Source of the DNA: an uncultured Campylobacter sp.
GTDB lineage: Bacteria > Campylobacterota > Campylobacteria > Campylobacterales > Campylobacteraceae
Direction: 5' to 3'
Assembly: GCF_938045405.1 (NCBI RefSeq)
Contig: NZ_CALIMW010000128.1
Coordinates: 1-17,016 of the forward strand
DNA: 17,016 nucleotides
The notes below the pieces were generated by a model that saw only the letters and a program-made list of their open reading frames with translations, was not told the DNA's origin and searched no databases. Below are positions 14,656-17,016 of the stretch, one piece after another; position 1 is the stretch's first letter, and each line of letters opens with the position of its first letter. The translations under genes were made by a program, and so were the position numbers.

Positions 14656-15510
14656 ATGAAGCGGATCGGAGCGCACGTGAGCGCTAGCGGCGGGGTTTCT
14701 AACGCGCCGTTAAACGCCGCAAAGATCGGGGCGGACGCGTTTGCGATGTTCGTCAAAAATCAGCGCAGATGGGACGCGCCGCCGCTTAGCGCGGAGGAGA
14801 TCGCCGCATTTAAAGACGCGCTGAAACAAAGCGGCATCCGCGCGGAGCATGTCCTGGTGCACGACAGCTACCTCATAAATTTGGGCCATCCGCGCGAGGC
14901 AGAGCGCGAGAAGTCCCTAAACGCTTTCGTGGACGAGATCCGCCGCTGCGAGGCGCTCGGGCTTAGGCTTTTGAACTTTCATCCGGGCTCGCATCTAAAT
15001 GAAATTTCAGCTCAAGTGTGCCTGGATAATATCGCAGGGTCGCTAAATTTCGCCATCGCAAACACCGCAGGCGTCAAACTCGTGCTCGAAAATACCGCCG
15101 GCCAGGGCTCCAATCTCGGCTATGATTTCGCTCAGCTTGCTTACGTGATCGACAAAATTTCAAACAAAGATCGCATCGGCGTCTGTATCGATACCTGTCA
15201 CGCGTTCGCCGCAGGATACGACCTCCGCAGCCCACAGGCCTACGAGCGCACGATGAGCGAGTTTGACCGCGCGATCGGCTATAAATTTTTAAGCGGCATG
15301 CACCTAAACGACACGAAAAACGAGCTTGGCGTGCGCAAAGATCGGCACGAGAGCCTCGGGCGCGGCTTTTTGGGGCTCGCGGCATTTGAAAACATCATGA
15401 ACGACCCGAACATCGACGAGATCCCGCTGATTTTAGAAACGATCGACGATAGCCTCTGGGCGGAGGAGATCGCACTTTTGCGCAGTATGCAAGGACGCCG
15501 CAAAGCCTAG
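14656..15510 (+). CDS. nfo: Endonuclease IV (AP endonuclease)
   Basis: Nfo cuts the DNA backbone 5' of abasic sites in base excision repair and also removes blocked 3' ends. It is a cytoplasmic TIM-barrel enzyme with three zinc ions. The 284 residues match the E. coli protein (285) without shift: the metal ligands H69, H109, E145, D179, H182, H216, D229, H231 and E261 all fall at the same numbers. Visible motifs are GAHVSASGG at the start, MFVKNQRRW, LVHDSYLINL, NFHPGSH, LENTAGQG, CIDTCHAFAAGYD, HLNDTKNELG, DRHESLG and LILETID. The ATG follows a strong AGGAGG. It appears to be transcribed alone. Confidence 0.98.
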   Translation: MKRIGAHVSASGGVSNAPLNAAKIGADAFAMFVKNQRRWDAPPLSAEEIAAFKDALKQSGIRAEHVLVHDSYLINLGHPREAEREKSLNAFVDEIRRCEALGLRLLNFHPGSHLNEISAQVCLDNIAGSLNFAIANTAGVKLVLENTAGQGSNLGYDFAQLAYVIDKISNKDRIGVCIDTCHAFAAGYDLRSPQAYERTMSEFDRAIGYKFLSGMHLNDTKNELGVRKDRHESLGRGFLGLAAFENIMNDPNIDEIPLILETIDDSLWAEEIALLRSMQGRRKA

Positions 15511-16231
15511 TCGGGCGCCTTTTGCGCCACGTAGAATTTATCTCATTTCGCTTCAAAGTGGCGCCAGCGATAAGAGCCTTATGTCGTGCAAATTTAACAT
15601 CGTGGGATTTATCGCTTAAATTTTAACAAGCAAAAATAATGAGGAACTTCGCGCTAAAAATTCTGCGCCGTAAAAAGTCGCGAAATTCTACGACGAAAAC
15701 ACAGCACCAGAGCAAAAGAGCAAAATTTTTATAGAAAAACGCAGCGTCGCGGCAGAAATGAAAAATTTTACGCTGCGTAATTAAAATTTTCAAGCAAGAT
15801 TTTTAAAGCGATGCAGCGGTAAATTTTAAAATTCTATCGCTACGATATTTCAAGGCTCAGCGCCAAATTCGAAGCTCTAGGAATTTTAAAATTCTAAATT
15901 CCACATCAAAAAATTCGCGCGAAGCTTTATACGCGCGACTGCGTAAATTCCAATCTTGTAATTCTACTTTCGTCCGATCCGTGCAGAGGCGAAGCGCATA
16001 AGATTTCATAAATTCTAACTTAAAATTTTGCTGCGTGCCAATCTATGCTTTTAGCACGCATTTGCTTATGACAAATCTGCCTCTTTATTTTAACGCTTTG
16101 CTCGCGCCAAAATCTGTGCAGGATCCGTGTAAATTTACGTTAAATTCTGCCGCATATCGCCCGATTAATTTAAAATTTTATCGTCGCTTTAAATTTGCTT
16201 GCGTTTTAAATTTAGACGCAGCGGAATTTTA
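15511..16231. other. Long gene-free stretch with AT palindromes
   Basis: No frame here has both a ribosome site and a protein-like composition; the longest, from a GTG at 16035, has neither. AT motifs recur: AAATTTTAAAATT (15821-15833), a 14-bp perfect palindrome GAATTTTAAAATTC (15881-15894), and several partial copies. TGCGTGC (16032-16038) and GCACGCA (16054-16060) form a 7-bp stem with a 15-base loop. It lies between convergent genes (nfo and the Sel1 protein), so it needs no promoters. It may be decayed coding DNA or hold an unseen small RNA. Confidence 0.5.
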
Positions 16232-16303
16232 AGCCGCAGCCGACGCGTATTGTATCAGCCGCAGCTCGGCGCGCATCGTACCAGCCGCGGCTCGGCGCGC
16301 TAT
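16232..16303. repeat. Three-copy 25/26-bp GC-rich tandem repeat
   Basis: The copies are at about 16232-16251 (partial), 16252-16277 and 16278-16303. Copies two and three agree at 21 of the first 23 bases around the core cAGCCGCrGCTCGGCGCGC; the first shares the AGCCGCAGC core with a one-base deletion. The last copy contains the palindrome AGCCGCGGCT and runs into the stop codon of the Sel1 gene. It is much more GC-rich than its flanks. Confidence 0.75.
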
Positions 16304-16983
16304 TTTAGCAGCTCATACATATCGCAGGATTTTTGCCAAAGTTCTTTAAACTCGGGTAGATTCATAAAAGGAGAATTTTTATTTTTTCCTAAATCGCAAG
16401 CTTTTTTATAATACCGCGCAGCTTTACTTTTATCGTTAGAGTTGTAGTTAAATAGCGCAAAATTATAGCAACTCGCTAGCTCGTCCGCTATGTCGCAACC
16501 TTTTTTATCATAAATCGCCGCTTTCATTAAATTTATTTTTACGCCGTCTCCTTTACGGTACATCTCTGCCAACATACCGCATGATAGCGCTGATAGCTTT
16601 TGCCCTAGATTGCAAGCTTTGTCATGGTAGATTATAGCCTTTGATATATCTTTTTCGACTCCATCTCCGTCACTATACATTGATCCCAATAGCCCACAAT
16701 ACATAGCGTCTCCCGCATCGCATCTTTTTTCATGATATTCGATGCCTTTTTTAGGATTTTCTTGCATCATTCTGATCGACATTACAAGGCAACCTGGCTC
16801 ATATCCGCCGTCGCAGGTTTTTTCAAGCAGCTTAAGTGTTTTAGTATTGTCTTCGTATTGTAAAGCGGCTCTAAGGCAAGACTCCATATTGCCGTCATTG
16901 CACTCTTTTTCTAGCGTCTCAAGCTCGGACGCTCCTAACGCAAAGCAAGCGGTAAATGCTAACGCAAATAGCGATTTTTTCAT
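16300..16983 (-). CDS. Secreted Sel1-repeat cysteine-rich protein (Hcp-like)
   Basis: The 227-residue protein begins with a signal peptide (MKKSLFALAFTACFALGA|S). The mature part is made of helical Sel1-like repeats of about 36 residues, each with a Cys pair: C28/C36, C57/C65, C88/C96, C124/C135 and C163/C172, followed by C196 and C220. This paired-Cys pattern is that of the Helicobacter cysteine-rich proteins (Hcp), in which each repeat is closed by a disulfide. The best repeat reads MYSDGDGVEKDISKAIIYHDKAC, matching the usual GxGVxxDxxKAxxYYxKAC. The ATG at 16981-16983 has AAGGA ahead. It should be periplasmic or secreted. Family members bind peptides, peptidoglycan fragments or host factors, but the role here is unknown. 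The repeats are less regular at the C-terminus. Confidence 0.88.
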   Translation of the reverse strand: MKKSLFALAFTACFALGASELETLEKECNDGNMESCLRAALQYEDNTKTLKLLEKTCDGGYEPGCLVMSIRMMQENPKKGIEYHEKRCDAGDAMYCGLLGSMYSDGDGVEKDISKAIIYHDKACNLGQKLSALSCGMLAEMYRKGDGVKINLMKAAIYDKKGCDIADELASCYNFALFNYNSNDKSKAARYYKKACDLGKNKNSPFMNLPEFKELWQKSCDMYELLK

Positions 16984-17016
16984 TTAGTATCCTTTTTGGG
17001 TAAAATTTGGCTAATT

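Noticed and set aside
15074..15385. 103-codon leftward ORF
   Set aside because: Antisense shadow of nfo; arginine-rich translation typical of a GC-rich reverse frame.
16035..16232. 65-codon rightward ORF starting at GTG
   Set aside because: No ribosome site, starts inside a hairpin, and the translation shows no recognisable pattern.

Overview
The window is chromosomal DNA from a Campylobacter-type epsilonproteobacterium. SelA, SelB, ThrS, IF3 and the ferredoxin protein all resemble their Campylobacter counterparts. Coding DNA is fairly GC-rich, but the gaps are crowded with AT palindromes of the AAATTTTAAAATTT type. This suggests one of the higher-GC oral species (gracilis/showae/rectus-like), although the species cannot be fixed from the sequence alone.

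Layout. (1) 1-5453, selenocysteine module: a leftward 4Fe-4S ferredoxin-domain protein, cut by the window edge, is divergent from rightward selA, selB and a secreted DsbC-like thioredoxin protein. As I recall, this is the order of C. jejuni Cj1377c-Cj1380. SelA makes Sec-tRNA, SelB delivers it, and formate dehydrogenase is the usual client; the client gene is not in view. (2) 5454-5943: a gene-free stretch full of inverted repeats. (3) 5944-7947, leftward: a secreted protein joining a spherulin-4/GH135-like TIM-barrel domain to a C-terminal autotransporter beta-barrel. This is the most unusual gene here. (4) 8076-11380, leftward: thrS, infC, rpmI and rplT, with a 316-base terminator/promoter gap between infC and rpmI. 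(5) 11483-13403, leftward: a kinase-fold protein overlapping a Bcr/CflA-type MFS exporter. (6) tRNA-Glu(UUC), leftward. (7) 13817-15510, rightward: a small lipoprotein and endonuclease IV (nfo). (8) 15511-16299: 789 bases with no convincing gene, ending in a three-copy 25/26-bp tandem repeat. (9) 16300-16983, leftward: a secreted Sel1-repeat, cysteine-rich (Hcp-like) protein.

Points deserving attention: the spherulin-4/autotransporter fusion with apparently intact acidic active-site residues; a roughly 90-residue insertion in SelA whose DNA resembles the AT-palindrome intergenic sequence; the palindromes themselves; a kinase-like protein whose catalytic HGD is HGR; and several strong hairpins at gene ends. 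No CRISPR array, insertion sequence, rRNA or prophage gene was seen.
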